Source of the DNA: Bacillota bacterium
Lineage (GTDB): Bacteria > Bacillota > Sulfobacillia > DUSP01 > JBFMCS01
Direction of reading: 5' to 3'
NCBI GenBank assembly: GCA_040754315.1
Contig: JBFMCS010000062.1
Coordinates: forward strand, 12,081 to 76,080
Length of the DNA stretch: 64,000 nucleotides
Under the pieces are notes generated by a model. The model did not search any database, was not told the DNA's origin, and saw nothing but the letters and a program-made list of their open reading frames with translations. Below are positions 17,595 through 26,318 of this stretch, piece by piece. Positions within the stretch are counted from its first letter, which is position 1. Each line of letters begins with the position of its first letter. The position numbers were made by a program, and so were the translations under genes.

Positions 17595-19202
17595 CTACTC
17601 CAAGTACGCCCGGTGCAGCCTGAGAATGCCGTCTGCGCCTACATTGAACCCCTTCAGGTTGGCCACGTACGCGTACACCGCATTGCCGTAGGCCACAGGT
17701 ATAGCGGGAACCTCACTGTAGACGATCTCCTGCAGCTGCTCGTAGTAGCCGGCCCGCTCGCTGTTATCGTAGGTTGAAGCACCCTTGATAGCCAGGTCCG
17801 TTACTTCTTCGTTTTGGTATCTCCAGCGGGTCCCTCCGTACACCACCAGGAGGGTGTGGAGGAAGTTGTTGGGGTCTGGGACATCCATCCAGCCCGCCCA
17901 TGCCAGGTCATACTCCCCGGCAGTGGTCGCGGCTGACCAGGCGCCCATCTCCAAGGGCTTCGCCACCACGTCGATGCCCACTGCCTTGAGGTCGTTCTGC
18001 ACCATTTCCAAGCCAGTTATGGGATCCGGGTGGGACCAGCGGGGCGCGTTAGGGGCTATCATAGTGAGCTGGTAGCCCTGGGGGATCCCGGCCTGGGCCA
18101 GGAGGTCCTTGGCCTTCTCCTGGTCAAACTCGTAGGGCTTCAGGTCTGAATGGGAGCCCAGGACTCCCCCGGGCAGGATGCTGCTGGCACGATAGCCCAG
18201 CTCGCCCCAGATTACCTCAACGATCTTATCCCAGTCCACGGCATGGGCTATTGCCTGCCTTAGCCGCACATCAGTGACGGTATCGTTGTTGATGGCAACG
18301 TAAGCCAGCTGGGCGGCGGGGAAGCTGCCCACCTCCAGCTGGGGGTTAGCCTTGATCCTGGGGATCTGCTCTGAGGGAGGGCTCTGGAAGATATGGACGC
18401 CCCCCGTCTCCATCTCGGCCAGCCTCGTGGAGACCTCGGGCACCACCCTGAGGATGACCCTTTCCAGGTAGGGTTTGTCACCCCAGTAGCCCTCGAAGGG
18501 CACCAGGACGATGCGGTCGTCCTTCCTCCACTCCTCCAGCTTGAAGGGGCCTGTACCCACGGGGTTCTTGAAGAAGTCCTCACCGTACTTCTCCACAGCC
18601 GCAGGGCTCACGATAGACTCTGAGTAGTATCCCAGGTAGGTGAGGAGCGGCGCGAAGGGCCGCTTCAATACGATCTTCACCGTGTTCTCGTCCTCGGCAA
18701 TGACGTCCTCCAGGACGTCTCCCAAGAGGTCATCGAAGTACGACCAGCGACCCTCGATGAAGTAGGGGTGGGTTTCATCATAGAGGCGCTTAAAGGAGAA
18801 CACCACGGCATCGGCGTTGAAGTCCGTGCCATCGTGGAACTTCACGCCATCGCGTAGATTGAAGGTCCACTCCAGCCCGTCATCGGAGTGGGACCACTCA
18901 GTGGCCAGGTTCGATGAGTAGGTGACGCCCCCGTCCGGCGAAAACTCGTAGTTGAGCAAGGTCTCGAAGACCAGCATCGTGGGGTCGATATCCTCACCGG
19001 TGTAGGCGTAGCCAGGGTCTATGTAGGCGGCATCGTGGCCGTGGGCCCACACCACCGTTCCTCCAGCCTTGGGTCCCCCGGCGGGTTCCTCCGCCGTTTC
19101 TTCATCCTCCTCCGGCGGGGGCGATTGGGTTTGCCCTCCGCAGCCGGCTGCCAGGGCAGCCACCACGGACATCACCAGGAGAAAAGCCAGGAATCTTCTC
19201 AC
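17595..19202 (-). CDS. Peptide/nickel-type ABC transporter substrate-binding lipoprotein (DppA/OppA class)
   Basis: About 535 residues. A lipoprotein signal peptide ends in the lipobox LAAGC, followed by an acidic linker, then the extracellular solute-binding family 5 fold (YEFSPDGGVTYSSNLATEWS, GVKFHDGTDFNADAVVFSFK). The GTG at 19202 is preferred because GGAGGGG lies eight bases upstream; a GTG at 19211 directly abuts the SD. Located between corrinoid protein 2 and mttB, it is the specificity element of the transporter and should bind the substrate of the methyltransferase. Confidence 0.9.
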   Translation of the reverse strand: MRRFLAFLLVMSVVAALAAGCGGQTQSPPPEEDEETAEEPAGGPKAGGTVVWAHGHDAAYIDPGYAYTGEDIDPTMLVFETLLNYEFSPDGGVTYSSNLATEWSHSDDGLEWTFNLRDGVKFHDGTDFNADAVVFSFKRLYDETHPYFIEGRWSYFDDLLGDVLEDVIAEDENTVKIVLKRPFAPLLTYLGYYSESIVSPAAVEKYGEDFFKNPVGTGPFKLEEWRKDDRIVLVPFEGYWGDKPYLERVILRVVPEVSTRLAEMETGGVHIFQSPPSEQIPRIKANPQLEVGSFPAAQLAYVAINNDTVTDVRLRQAIAHAVDWDKIVEVIWGELGYRASSILPGGVLGSHSDLKPYEFDQEKAKDLLAQAGIPQGYQLTMIAPNAPRWSHPDPITGLEMVQNDLKAVGIDVVAKPLEMGAWSAATTAGEYDLAWAGWMDVPDPNNFLHTLLVVYGGTRWRYQNEEVTDLAIKGASTYDNSERAGYYEQLQEIVYSEVPAIPVAYGNAVYAYVANLKGFNVGADGILRLHRAYLE

Positions 19203-19254
19203 TTGAAACACCCCTCCTCTTATTCACTTTCGCCTGGCCCTTTCTGGGCCTGTT

Positions 19255-19902
19255 CTAGGAAACTCCCAGCATCTCTTTGGCCATCTTCACAGCGCTGATG
19301 GCATCAGGGGCGTAACCGTCCGCACCGATCTTTCGGGCCCACTCGGCGGTTATGGGCGCCCCGCCCACCAGTACTCTGACCCCTTTCCGGATGCCGTCCC
19401 TCTCAAGTTGTGAGACTATGTCTGCCTGCTTGGTCTGGGTGGTGGTCATCAACGCGGAAATCCCCAGGATGTCGGCCTTGTGTTCCCCCACAGCCCTGGC
19501 GAAGTCCCCAGAGGTCACATTGACTCCCAGGTCTACCACTTCGAAGCCGGAGGCTTTCAGCATCATGGCTACGATGTTCTTGCCGATCTCGTGAAGGTCC
19601 CCTTCCACAGTGCCCAGAACCACCTTGCCCAGTTTCCTTAGGGATGACGCGCCCCCTTTCATCAGTGGCTCTAGCATCTCCACGGAATTGCCCATGGCCT
19701 CTGCGGACAACATCATGTCCGGCAGGTAGTACTCGCCGCACTCGAACCTGTCCCCTACCTTCTGGATACCCTTGGTCAGTCCCTGTTCGATGATGGCTAC
19801 CGGGTCTATACCCTGATCAACGGCGGCTTTAACCCACTTGAGGGTCTCGGCCTTGCTGCCGTTCACCACCGCCTCAGTTACCCTGGCAATGAGATCCTCC
19901 AA
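19255..19902 (-). CDS. Corrinoid (cobalamin-binding) methyl-carrier protein, copy 2
   Basis: A 215-residue methyl-carrier protein with cap domain and B12-binding domain; the cobalt-ligating histidine is in GDLHEIG (His104), followed by VVDLGVNV and VLVGGAPIT. It resembles the MttC/MtmC type more than copy 1 does. The TTG start has GGGAGG at eight bases. It is the first gene of the tight cluster leading to the binding protein and mttB, so it is the likely direct partner of the MttB protein. Confidence 0.92.
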   Translation of the reverse strand: MEDLIARVTEAVVNGSKAETLKWVKAAVDQGIDPVAIIEQGLTKGIQKVGDRFECGEYYLPDMMLSAEAMGNSVEMLEPLMKGGASSLRKLGKVVLGTVEGDLHEIGKNIVAMMLKASGFEVVDLGVNVTSGDFARAVGEHKADILGISALMTTTQTKQADIVSQLERDGIRKGVRVLVGGAPITAEWARKIGADGYAPDAISAVKMAKEMLGVS

Positions 19903-20077
19903 GGCGCCTGCCTCCCTCCCTGCTGCAGCTAATATCCCGTTATGTTAGGCGCCCGGCGATGCTTTCCCTTTGGTCCTGATTGCGGAATACCCATGAAATA
20001 TTACGGTATTTTCGCAACAAAAGTCTACAACCGTAAGATTGTACAAGTCGGTGCCCAGGGGGATCTCGCCCTTGAGG

Positions 20078-21991
20078 TTACAGGGGGGACTCTGGCCGCG
20101 CACTGGGCGCCTGGACGCCCGGTCTTGAGGACAGTTTCCTGTCCCACAGCCCCTCTAGTCCCAGGGCCTCCATGGTGGCCCTGGGGGGTGTTCCATCATG
20201 ATCCCACCCCATTGCCCGGTAGAAGTCATCCACCAGTGCCCTGACCCTCACAGTGGTCCCCTGGGTGGGTCCCGGGTCAGGCACGGGTACTGCCTGGAAG
20301 TGCTCGGGCAGGGTGTCTTCAGTACCGTGGGCGCCATGCACCAGGTTGAAGAGGCGTTCCGAGTTGATGATGCGCTCACCCGCGGTGAAGAGGTCCCCCG
20401 CGGTGAAATGCCACCCGGTGACCGCCGAGGCAAGGCGAGCCTCCTTGTCAAGGTCGAAGTCCCCTATGAGGGAGAGGGCGGGAACCTTGCAGATACCCAG
20501 GCCATCCAGGACAGCGCACACCGTCATGGTCCTCTTCACCAGATCTCCCTTGCCTTCGTGGGAGAGACGGTCCACGGAACACTCCGTGCCGAAGGCCTCT
20601 TTGCCCTGCTCCGGCTTCCACCGGTACTCAGGGGTCGGGTAGACGCTGGTGAAGTCCCCGCCCCTGGTGGAAACGGCATATCCCAGGGCGGTGCCCAGGG
20701 CTCCCCGGGGGTCGTAGCCCGTTAGCTCCAGCCCCTTCGAGTGGTGGGCGTAGGCCTCGGAGCCCCGCCCTACCAGCTGGGCAGCCCCCCGGACACCGTG
20801 AGAGAGGACAGCCCCGAAGCCCTCCCTCCGCGCCATGAGGTCCATCATGGCCGCCATGGCAGTGGCGTTCCCCCAGGTGAGCTCGATCCCACCGGTATCA
20901 TCCCGGGTGATGATGCCCCTTTCGTAGATCTCCATGGCAAAGGCCAGCACACCGCCGGCGGAGATCACGTCTATCCCCAGGGTCCCTGCTAGGGCGTGGA
21001 GGTGCAACAGGGCCTCAGGGTCATCCAGGCCGCACTTGGCCCCAAGGTTCATTATAGGTTCGATGTCCGGCCTCTCGCCACGGGTGCCAGCGTAGGGCCC
21101 CTGGCGTATCTCAAAGGAGGCCTTGCACCCCACGGGGCAGCGGTGGCAGGTGTGCCGCCGGGTGACGTAGTCTATGAGACGGGAGCCGTCGATCTGGCCA
21201 GCCCCCTCAAACCTGACACCCTGGTAGTTGCGGGTTCCCAGGATCCCCATATCGTTGGCCCAGTTCACAAAGGCGCTGTTGCTGTAGCGGGAGTACATCT
21301 CGTACCGGGATGAGGACCTTATAGCAAAGATGTACTCCCTGACGGATTCCTGGGAACCGGGATGCGTGGTCCTCTCCCTCTTGGCCCGGACAACGATGGC
21401 CTTGAGGCGCTTGGACCCCATGACCGCTCCCATGCCCGTCCTTCCCGCGGCGTGCTGTGTTCCCGTGACCATGCAGGCGAAGGGAACCAGGTTCTCCCCT
21501 CCCACCCCTATCACGAGGACCTCCGAGCTAGGCCCAAACCGGGAGGCCAAGCCGCTTGCGACGGACCTGGTATCCTGGCCCCACCAGTCGCTGGCGTCCA
21601 GCACCTCCACCCGCCCGTCCTCCACCAGGAGGAGGGAGGGCCGGGGCGCCTGCCCACGGACGACCAGGCTCTGCACGCCGGCCAGGCGCAGGCGGGCGCC
21701 GAAGCCTCCCCCAACGTTGGAACTCCCGAGGAGTCCCGTCAGGGGAGAGCGGGCACTCACGTGGAGCCTGGCGGAGGAAGGCGCCTCCGTACCCGTGAGA
21801 AGCCCACAGCTGAAGCACAGGAGGTTCTCGGGACCCAGGGGGTCTGCCCCGGGCACCTGCCGCTCCAGGAGATGCCAGGAGTTGACGCCGCGGCCCCCGA
21901 GAAACCGCCGGTAGACCTGTTCTTCCTCGTGGGTAGTCACAGCCTCCTGGCAGTCAAGATCCATCCATACGGTACTGCCCATGGCACTCAT
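20078..21991 (-). CDS. Aldehyde:ferredoxin oxidoreductase family protein
   Basis: About 637 residues of the AOR family, tungsten or molybdenum bis-pterin enzymes that oxidise aldehydes to acids with ferredoxin, or run in reverse. Visible marks are GGRGVNSWHL near the start, the [4Fe-4S] motif CHRCPVGC (C-x2-C-x3-C) near the middle with a distal cysteine in LDGLGIC, and a GRTGMGAVMGSKRLKAIVV loop. The ATG at 21991 has GAGGGGGG six bases upstream; a TTG at 22006 is less likely. It lies 175 bases upstream of the corrinoid operon on the same strand and may be co-expressed. The aldehyde substrate is unknown. Confidence 0.88.
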   Translation of the reverse strand: MSAMGSTVWMDLDCQEAVTTHEEEQVYRRFLGGRGVNSWHLLERQVPGADPLGPENLLCFSCGLLTGTEAPSSARLHVSARSPLTGLLGSSNVGGGFGARLRLAGVQSLVVRGQAPRPSLLLVEDGRVEVLDASDWWGQDTRSVASGLASRFGPSSEVLVIGVGGENLVPFACMVTGTQHAAGRTGMGAVMGSKRLKAIVVRAKRERTTHPGSQESVREYIFAIRSSSRYEMYSRYSNSAFVNWANDMGILGTRNYQGVRFEGAGQIDGSRLIDYVTRRHTCHRCPVGCKASFEIRQGPYAGTRGERPDIEPIMNLGAKCGLDDPEALLHLHALAGTLGIDVISAGGVLAFAMEIYERGIITRDDTGGIELTWGNATAMAAMMDLMARREGFGAVLSHGVRGAAQLVGRGSEAYAHHSKGLELTGYDPRGALGTALGYAVSTRGGDFTSVYPTPEYRWKPEQGKEAFGTECSVDRLSHEGKGDLVKRTMTVCAVLDGLGICKVPALSLIGDFDLDKEARLASAVTGWHFTAGDLFTAGERIINSERLFNLVHGAHGTEDTLPEHFQAVPVPDPGPTQGTTVRVRALVDDFYRAMGWDHDGTPPRATMEALGLEGLWDRKLSSRPGVQAPSARPESPL

Positions 21992-22155
21992 CAAGGCCCC
22001 CCTCAACCGTTAATGGCGACATAGACACCTATTTCTTCGCCAGGCCTTCTTCTCCTCCCGCTGGGTTGGCCTGCCTTGGAGGAAGAGCCTGCCCGGGGGT
22101 GAATAGGCTAGGTAGGAAATTTGGTTAGTGACGGTAAAGAAACGGGGGGAAGAAC

Positions 22156-23118
22156 ATGGGCGATCTCCAGGAAGCGGTAGCCATAGCGCTATCACAGTGC
22201 ATGGGACTGGAACCCCACGAGAGTGTCCTTATAGTTACTGACGGTGTCAACCTTGAGGTGGCGGAGGCATTCTACGCGGCTGCTGGGGAGATGGCCAGGG
22301 ACTACTCCATGGTGGTGTTCCCGCAGAGGGCCAGGAATGGTGAGGAGCCCCCCGCCTCGGTGGCGGCAGCCATGAAGGAAGCGAGCGTGGTGCTAGTCGC
22401 CGCATCCCGCTCCCTCTCCCACACCCGGGCGCGAAGGGAGGCCTGCCTGGCCGGCGCCCGGGTTGCGAGCATGCCCGGCATAACCCAGGATATGGCCGCC
22501 AGGGCCCTGAGGCTGGACTACGCGGCCCTGGCCCGCCGCTCGGAGGCCCTGGCCCGCATGCTCACAGAGGCCAAGGAGGCCCGGCTCACATCCCCCGGAG
22601 GCACCCTTGTCACCCTTTCCCTGGAGGGCCGGCAGGGCATGGCCGATACCGGCATCCTGCGGGAGCCCGGCAGGTGGGGAAACCTGCCCGCAGGGGAGGC
22701 CTGTATCGCGCCCCTTGAGGGTCTAACCCAGGGCGTTATCGTGCTGGATGGTACCCTGGCAGGCTGGGGAAGCCTGGAGGAACCCATAACACTAGTGGTG
22801 GAAGCAGGCATTGTAAAGGAGGTATCCGGGGGCAAGGCGGCCTCCTGGCTCCGGGAGAACCTGGACGCCGCTGGTCCTGCCGGCCGGAATATTGCCGAGC
22901 TGGGAGTGGGCACGAATGACAGGGCCAGGATCACAGGGATACTCCTGGAAGACGAGAAGGTACTAGGCACGGCGCACGTGGCCATGGGCAACAGCCTGTC
23001 CCTGGGAGGGAGAGTGGATGCCAGCGTGCACCTTGATGGGGTAGTGTTCGAGCCCGTACTGGAACTGGATGGCCAAGTGGTGCTGGAGGGTGGGCACCTC
23101 AGGGTGGGCACCATTTAG
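22156..23118 (+). CDS. M29-like aminopeptidase / leucyl aminopeptidase-related protein
   Basis: A 320-residue protein resembling COG2309 enzymes (M29 aminopeptidases and related metal-dependent enzymes). The C-terminal half keeps the metal-site pattern: NIAELGVGTND, then EDEKVLGTAHVAMGNS and DASVHLDGVV, giving glutamate, histidine and aspartate ligands. It is shorter than classical M29 enzymes (about 400 residues). The ATG start has GGGGGGAAGAAC upstream. It diverges from the AOR gene across 164 bases and precedes the sigma-54 activator. A peptidase role is a family inference; other ring-cleaving or hydrolytic roles exist in this superfamily. Confidence 0.65.
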   Translation: MGDLQEAVAIALSQCMGLEPHESVLIVTDGVNLEVAEAFYAAAGEMARDYSMVVFPQRARNGEEPPASVAAAMKEASVVLVAASRSLSHTRARREACLAGARVASMPGITQDMAARALRLDYAALARRSEALARMLTEAKEARLTSPGGTLVTLSLEGRQGMADTGILREPGRWGNLPAGEACIAPLEGLTQGVIVLDGTLAGWGSLEEPITLVVEAGIVKEVSGGKAASWLRENLDAAGPAGRNIAELGVGTNDRARITGILLEDEKVLGTAHVAMGNSLSLGGRVDASVHLDGVVFEPVLELDGQVVLEGGHLRVGTI

Positions 23119-23165
23119 AGGGTTCAGAATACCGCAAGCATAGCAAGCCCCGAGGAGTGATAGGG

Positions 23166-25217
23166 GTGGCGAATACTCCCAGGGTGACCGTAGTAAGTGT
23201 AAGCAAACTGACAAAAGAGATATTTGTCTCTCAGGTCCGGGAGTTCTTCGGAGCCTCGCTGGACGTACATACAGTCTGCTTCGAGGAAAGTGGGGCGTTC
23301 CGTAGCGATTCTGACATTGTGCTCGTATCCCAGGCCTCCCTGAAATCGAGCCTGCCGCCACTGCCTCCCGATAGTCCAGTGGTTGTTGCACGGCGATCTC
23401 TTGACATGGGACGTATTGCCGAAGTAATGTCTGTGCCTGCCGGGAAGGCACTGGTGGTCAGCAACATGCGAGAGGCGGCGGAAGAAGCCGTTGAACTGCT
23501 ACTGGGCATAGGCATTAGCCATCTTGAGATGATCCCGTACTACCCTGGGGCCCCTCTCCCACCATATGAAGTCAGGGTGGCCATCACTCCAGGGATAGTG
23601 GGCTTGGTACCCCCCGGACTTCAAGTTGTTGACATCGGTGTAAGGCCCCTTGATGTTTCCACGCTTGTTGAAGTGGGTGTTAGGCTTGGCTTGCCTCTTG
23701 ACAAGGCCAACATTCTAGGAGCCAGGTACAACAAGCGGATGGTGGCCCTCATTAGCGAGCAGGCACAGATGCTGGTGGAAATCAACGCGCTCACCAAGTA
23801 CTTGGAGGCCATTCTGAACTCTGTTAATGACGGCGTCATAGCCGTTGATGATCAACTCAGGATAATCGTGATGAACTCTGTGGCAAGCGAGATAACCAAG
23901 AGCAACTCTGGTCCCGGTGGAAGGCTGCACCAACCCCAGCTGGCCAAAGAACTGGAGGATCTGCTGAAGACGGGAAAGGCCGATATTAACCGGCTCATGC
24001 ATCTGAACGGTCGACAGCTCCTGGTTACAAAAACCCCCGTATTCAGCAAGGACAAGACTGCAGCGGTAGTTGTCATACTCAAGGAAGTCACCGAGTTGCA
24101 CCGTGCCTCTCGGGACCTCTCGCGGCAAATAAGGCGTAAAGCGTATAAGACCAAGTATTCCATTGATGACATTCTCGGGGACTCTACGGACATCCGCCGG
24201 ACCAAGACCGTAATGAGAAAGATCGGCCCTACGAACCTGACGGTTCTCATTATGGGGGAGCATGGAACTGGCAAGGAGCTGGTGGCTCACGCCTTGCACA
24301 ATCTCTCCAGGAGAAAGGGGCAACCCTTTGTCCCCGTCAACTTGGCCTCCCTACCGGAGACCTTGATTGAGAGCGAACTCTTCGGATACGAGGAAGGTGC
24401 CTTCACCGGGGCTCGAAAGGGCGGCAAACCGGGTTTGTTCGAGCAAGCGCATCCGGGAACCATCTTCTTGGACGAAATCGGTGACCTGCCGTTAAACACT
24501 CAAGTGAAACTTCTTCGAGTCCTCGAGGAGAAGGAAGTAATGAGAATAGGTGGAACTAGCATCATTCCCATTGATGTCCGCATCTTAGCAGCAACCAACA
24601 AGGACCTCTTGAAAAGCGTAAGGCAAGGCTCGTTCCGCGCTGACCTTTACTACCGGCTGTGCGAATCACGCCTTATGGTACCACCTCTCCGGAGTAGAAA
24701 AGAGGATATCCCGCTTCTGGCCGCGCACTTCTTCACGAAATTCGGCCCCACCAGCGCACCTCTTTCGGAGCGGTTGCTCACCTGCCTCACTCGGTACGAT
24801 TGGCCGGGGAACGTTCGCCAGCTTGAGGGGGTGATCCGCTATATCTGCAACACAACTGACGGGGACGACGATGAAGTGTATATTCTCCTGGATGAGATGC
24901 TCGAGGGCGACACTAATGAGCGAACGGAAGAGGAGTGGCTGGAAGTTCTCGAGGTCATTGAGGCAAGGGGATCTCGTGATGAGTACACCGCCATACTCCA
25001 GGAACTCCTGATCGCAAAAGAGGAGGGGCTACGGGCTGGCAGGGAGAGCTTGGTGAAAAGATGCCAGTCCCACGATCTCAGGGTCACCGGCAACATGATG
25101 CGCTCGCGTTTGGATGCCCTGCGGGCTCAAGGTTGCGTTGTTACGGGACTGGGCCGGCAGGCAACACGGATTACGGAACGAGGAGAAGGGTTCCTTCGTT
25201 GGCTGAGACGGCACTAA
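23166..25217 (+). CDS. Sigma-54-dependent transcriptional activator with PAS domain
   Basis: About 683 residues. The N-terminal 190 residues form a receptor region of uncertain type (PrpR-like at best), followed by a PAS domain (ILNSVNDGVIAVDDQLRIIV) and the AAA+ activator domain with Walker A GEHGTGKE, the sigma-54 contact loop EGAFTGARKG and Walker B IFLDEIGDLP. The end is unusual: instead of a Fis-type helix-turn-helix there is an acidic linker and a helical/winged-helix-like tail (LRAQGCVVTGLGRQATRITERG). The GTG at 23166 is preferred, eight bases after GAGGAG; a GTG at 23157 lies too close. A -24/-12 promoter follows 170 bases after the stop and is its likely target. Confidence 0.88.
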   Translation: MANTPRVTVVSVSKLTKEIFVSQVREFFGASLDVHTVCFEESGAFRSDSDIVLVSQASLKSSLPPLPPDSPVVVARRSLDMGRIAEVMSVPAGKALVVSNMREAAEEAVELLLGIGISHLEMIPYYPGAPLPPYEVRVAITPGIVGLVPPGLQVVDIGVRPLDVSTLVEVGVRLGLPLDKANILGARYNKRMVALISEQAQMLVEINALTKYLEAILNSVNDGVIAVDDQLRIIVMNSVASEITKSNSGPGGRLHQPQLAKELEDLLKTGKADINRLMHLNGRQLLVTKTPVFSKDKTAAVVVILKEVTELHRASRDLSRQIRRKAYKTKYSIDDILGDSTDIRRTKTVMRKIGPTNLTVLIMGEHGTGKELVAHALHNLSRRKGQPFVPVNLASLPETLIESELFGYEEGAFTGARKGGKPGLFEQAHPGTIFLDEIGDLPLNTQVKLLRVLEEKEVMRIGGTSIIPIDVRILAATNKDLLKSVRQGSFRADLYYRLCESRLMVPPLRSRKEDIPLLAAHFFTKFGPTSAPLSERLLTCLTRYDWPGNVRQLEGVIRYICNTTDGDDDEVYILLDEMLEGDTNERTEEEWLEVLEVIEARGSRDEYTAILQELLIAKEEGLRAGRESLVKRCQSHDLRVTGNMMRSRLDALRAQGCVVTGLGRQATRITERGEGFLRWLRRH

Positions 25218-25300
25218 CCATGAGTGTTTTGCACTACCACAAGTAGGAGCATAGTCCACCGCGGGCCTTAGCCCCACCTGAGTCAATAGGGTATAATTGG

Positions 25301-25336
25301 TGGTATCTGGCCTCCCAATAGCGCCACTTGCTACCA
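25301..25336. promoter_or_regulatory. Imperfect dyad, candidate activator-binding site
   Basis: TGGTA (25301-25305) and TACCA (25332-25336) frame an inner TGGC/GCCA pair, about 55-90 bases before the -24/-12 promoter. This is the usual distance for an enhancer site bound by a sigma-54 activator. The dyad is imperfect, so the assignment is tentative. Confidence 0.3.
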
Positions 25337-25389
25337 GAAAGTCCCCGAAGCCTCCCAGCATGCCGCACACAAGAGCTAGCAGGTTGCTT

Positions 25390-25405
25390 GGGTACGATAC
25401 TTGCG
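25390..25405 (+). promoter_or_regulatory. Sigma-54 (-24/-12) promoter upstream of the SDR-symporter operon
   Basis: The sequence GGGTACGATACTTGCG matches the sigma-54 consensus: GG at 25391-25392 and GC at 25403-25404 with the required 10-base gap, plus ACG and TTGC in register. Transcription would start near 25416, about 80 bases before the SDR gene. It follows directly after the sigma-54 activator gene, which supports the call. Confidence 0.65.
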
Positions 25406-25495
25406 ATAGGCTATTCTGCATTTAACCCGTCGTGCGAGTCCAGGGGTCTGAAGACGCGGTGTTTGCCTTGTCAACAATACTGCACCAGGGGGTTG

Positions 25496-26284
25496 ATGCT
25501 ATTGGATACGAGTTGGCTGAAGGGCAAGACAGCAATTGTCACTGGGGCCTCTTCCGGTATCGGGAGTGCACTGGCAGAATCTCTTGCCCTGGGAGGAGCC
25601 CAGGTTGCCCTGGCTGCTCGGAGTGAAACGAAGCTGAAAGAGAATGCTGCGCGTATTGAGGGGAAGGGAGGAACGGCACTACCGGTAAAGGCTGATGTCA
25701 CCTTGGGTGCAGATGTCAACAACATGGTGGCTACTGTCGTAGATACCTTCGGTTCCATTGACTTCCTGGTAAACAATGCTGGCATATTCCCAGTCCTCCC
25801 CGTGCTCGAGATGGAAGAGAAGGAGTGGGACAGGGTCCTAGATACGAACTTGAAAAGCGCATACCTGTGCTCCCGGGCAGCTGCAAGGATTATGATTGAC
25901 CACGGAATCCCTGGAAGGATTGTGAACGTCAGTTCCACCTCTAGTATCATAGCTAGGCCGGGATGTGCTCACTATGCAGCATCGAAGGCCGGAATGATCA
26001 TGTTTACCAGGGTGCTGGCTCTCGAACTAGCTCCCTACGGAATTCTGGTAAATGCGGTTTGCCCTGGGGTAATCGGAACGGAAATCGTGGAGAGGCTAGC
26101 CAAGACTCAACAAGGGGAGGAGGAGAACCAGGCAAAACTCAATCGCATTCCGCTAGGTAGGTGGGGTACTGTAGACGAAATCGTCGGCGCTGTCATGTAT
26201 CTGCTCTCACCGAGTGCGAGCTATGCAGTTGGGTCATCTATAGTGATTGACGGCGGCTATTGTCTAGGAATCCCCAAGTACTAG
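25496..26284 (+). CDS. Short-chain dehydrogenase/reductase
   Basis: A 262-residue NAD(P)-dependent SDR. It has the cofactor motif TGASSGIG near residue 15, NNAG (about 92), the catalytic serine in VNVSSTSS and YAASK (Tyr-x3-Lys), and a normal C-terminus (VIDGGY). The frame is open far upstream, but only the ATG at 25496 (or TTG at 25502) has a nearby SD (AGGGGG) and gives the expected N-terminus. First gene of the presumed sigma-54 operon. Substrate is probably a small alcohol or ketone linked to the imported compound; not determinable. Confidence 0.88.
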   Translation: MLLDTSWLKGKTAIVTGASSGIGSALAESLALGGAQVALAARSETKLKENAARIEGKGGTALPVKADVTLGADVNNMVATVVDTFGSIDFLVNNAGIFPVLPVLEMEEKEWDRVLDTNLKSAYLCSRAAARIMIDHGIPGRIVNVSSTSSIIARPGCAHYAASKAGMIMFTRVLALELAPYGILVNAVCPGVIGTEIVERLAKTQQGEEENQAKLNRIPLGRWGTVDEIVGAVMYLLSPSASYAVGSSIVIDGGYCLGIPKY

Positions 26285-26318
26285 TAATGGCGCAACACCA
26301 TTAACAGGGGGTGACATC

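Noticed and set aside
19903-20077. Sigma-54-like sequence TGGTCCTGATTGC upstream of corrinoid protein 2
   Set aside because: The GG-to-GC gap is eight instead of ten bases, and it lies on the opposite strand to the operon.
19903-22155. Cobalamin riboswitch near the corrinoid genes
   Set aside because: I looked for a B12 box (GCCACTG) and supporting stems in the intergenic regions and found none.
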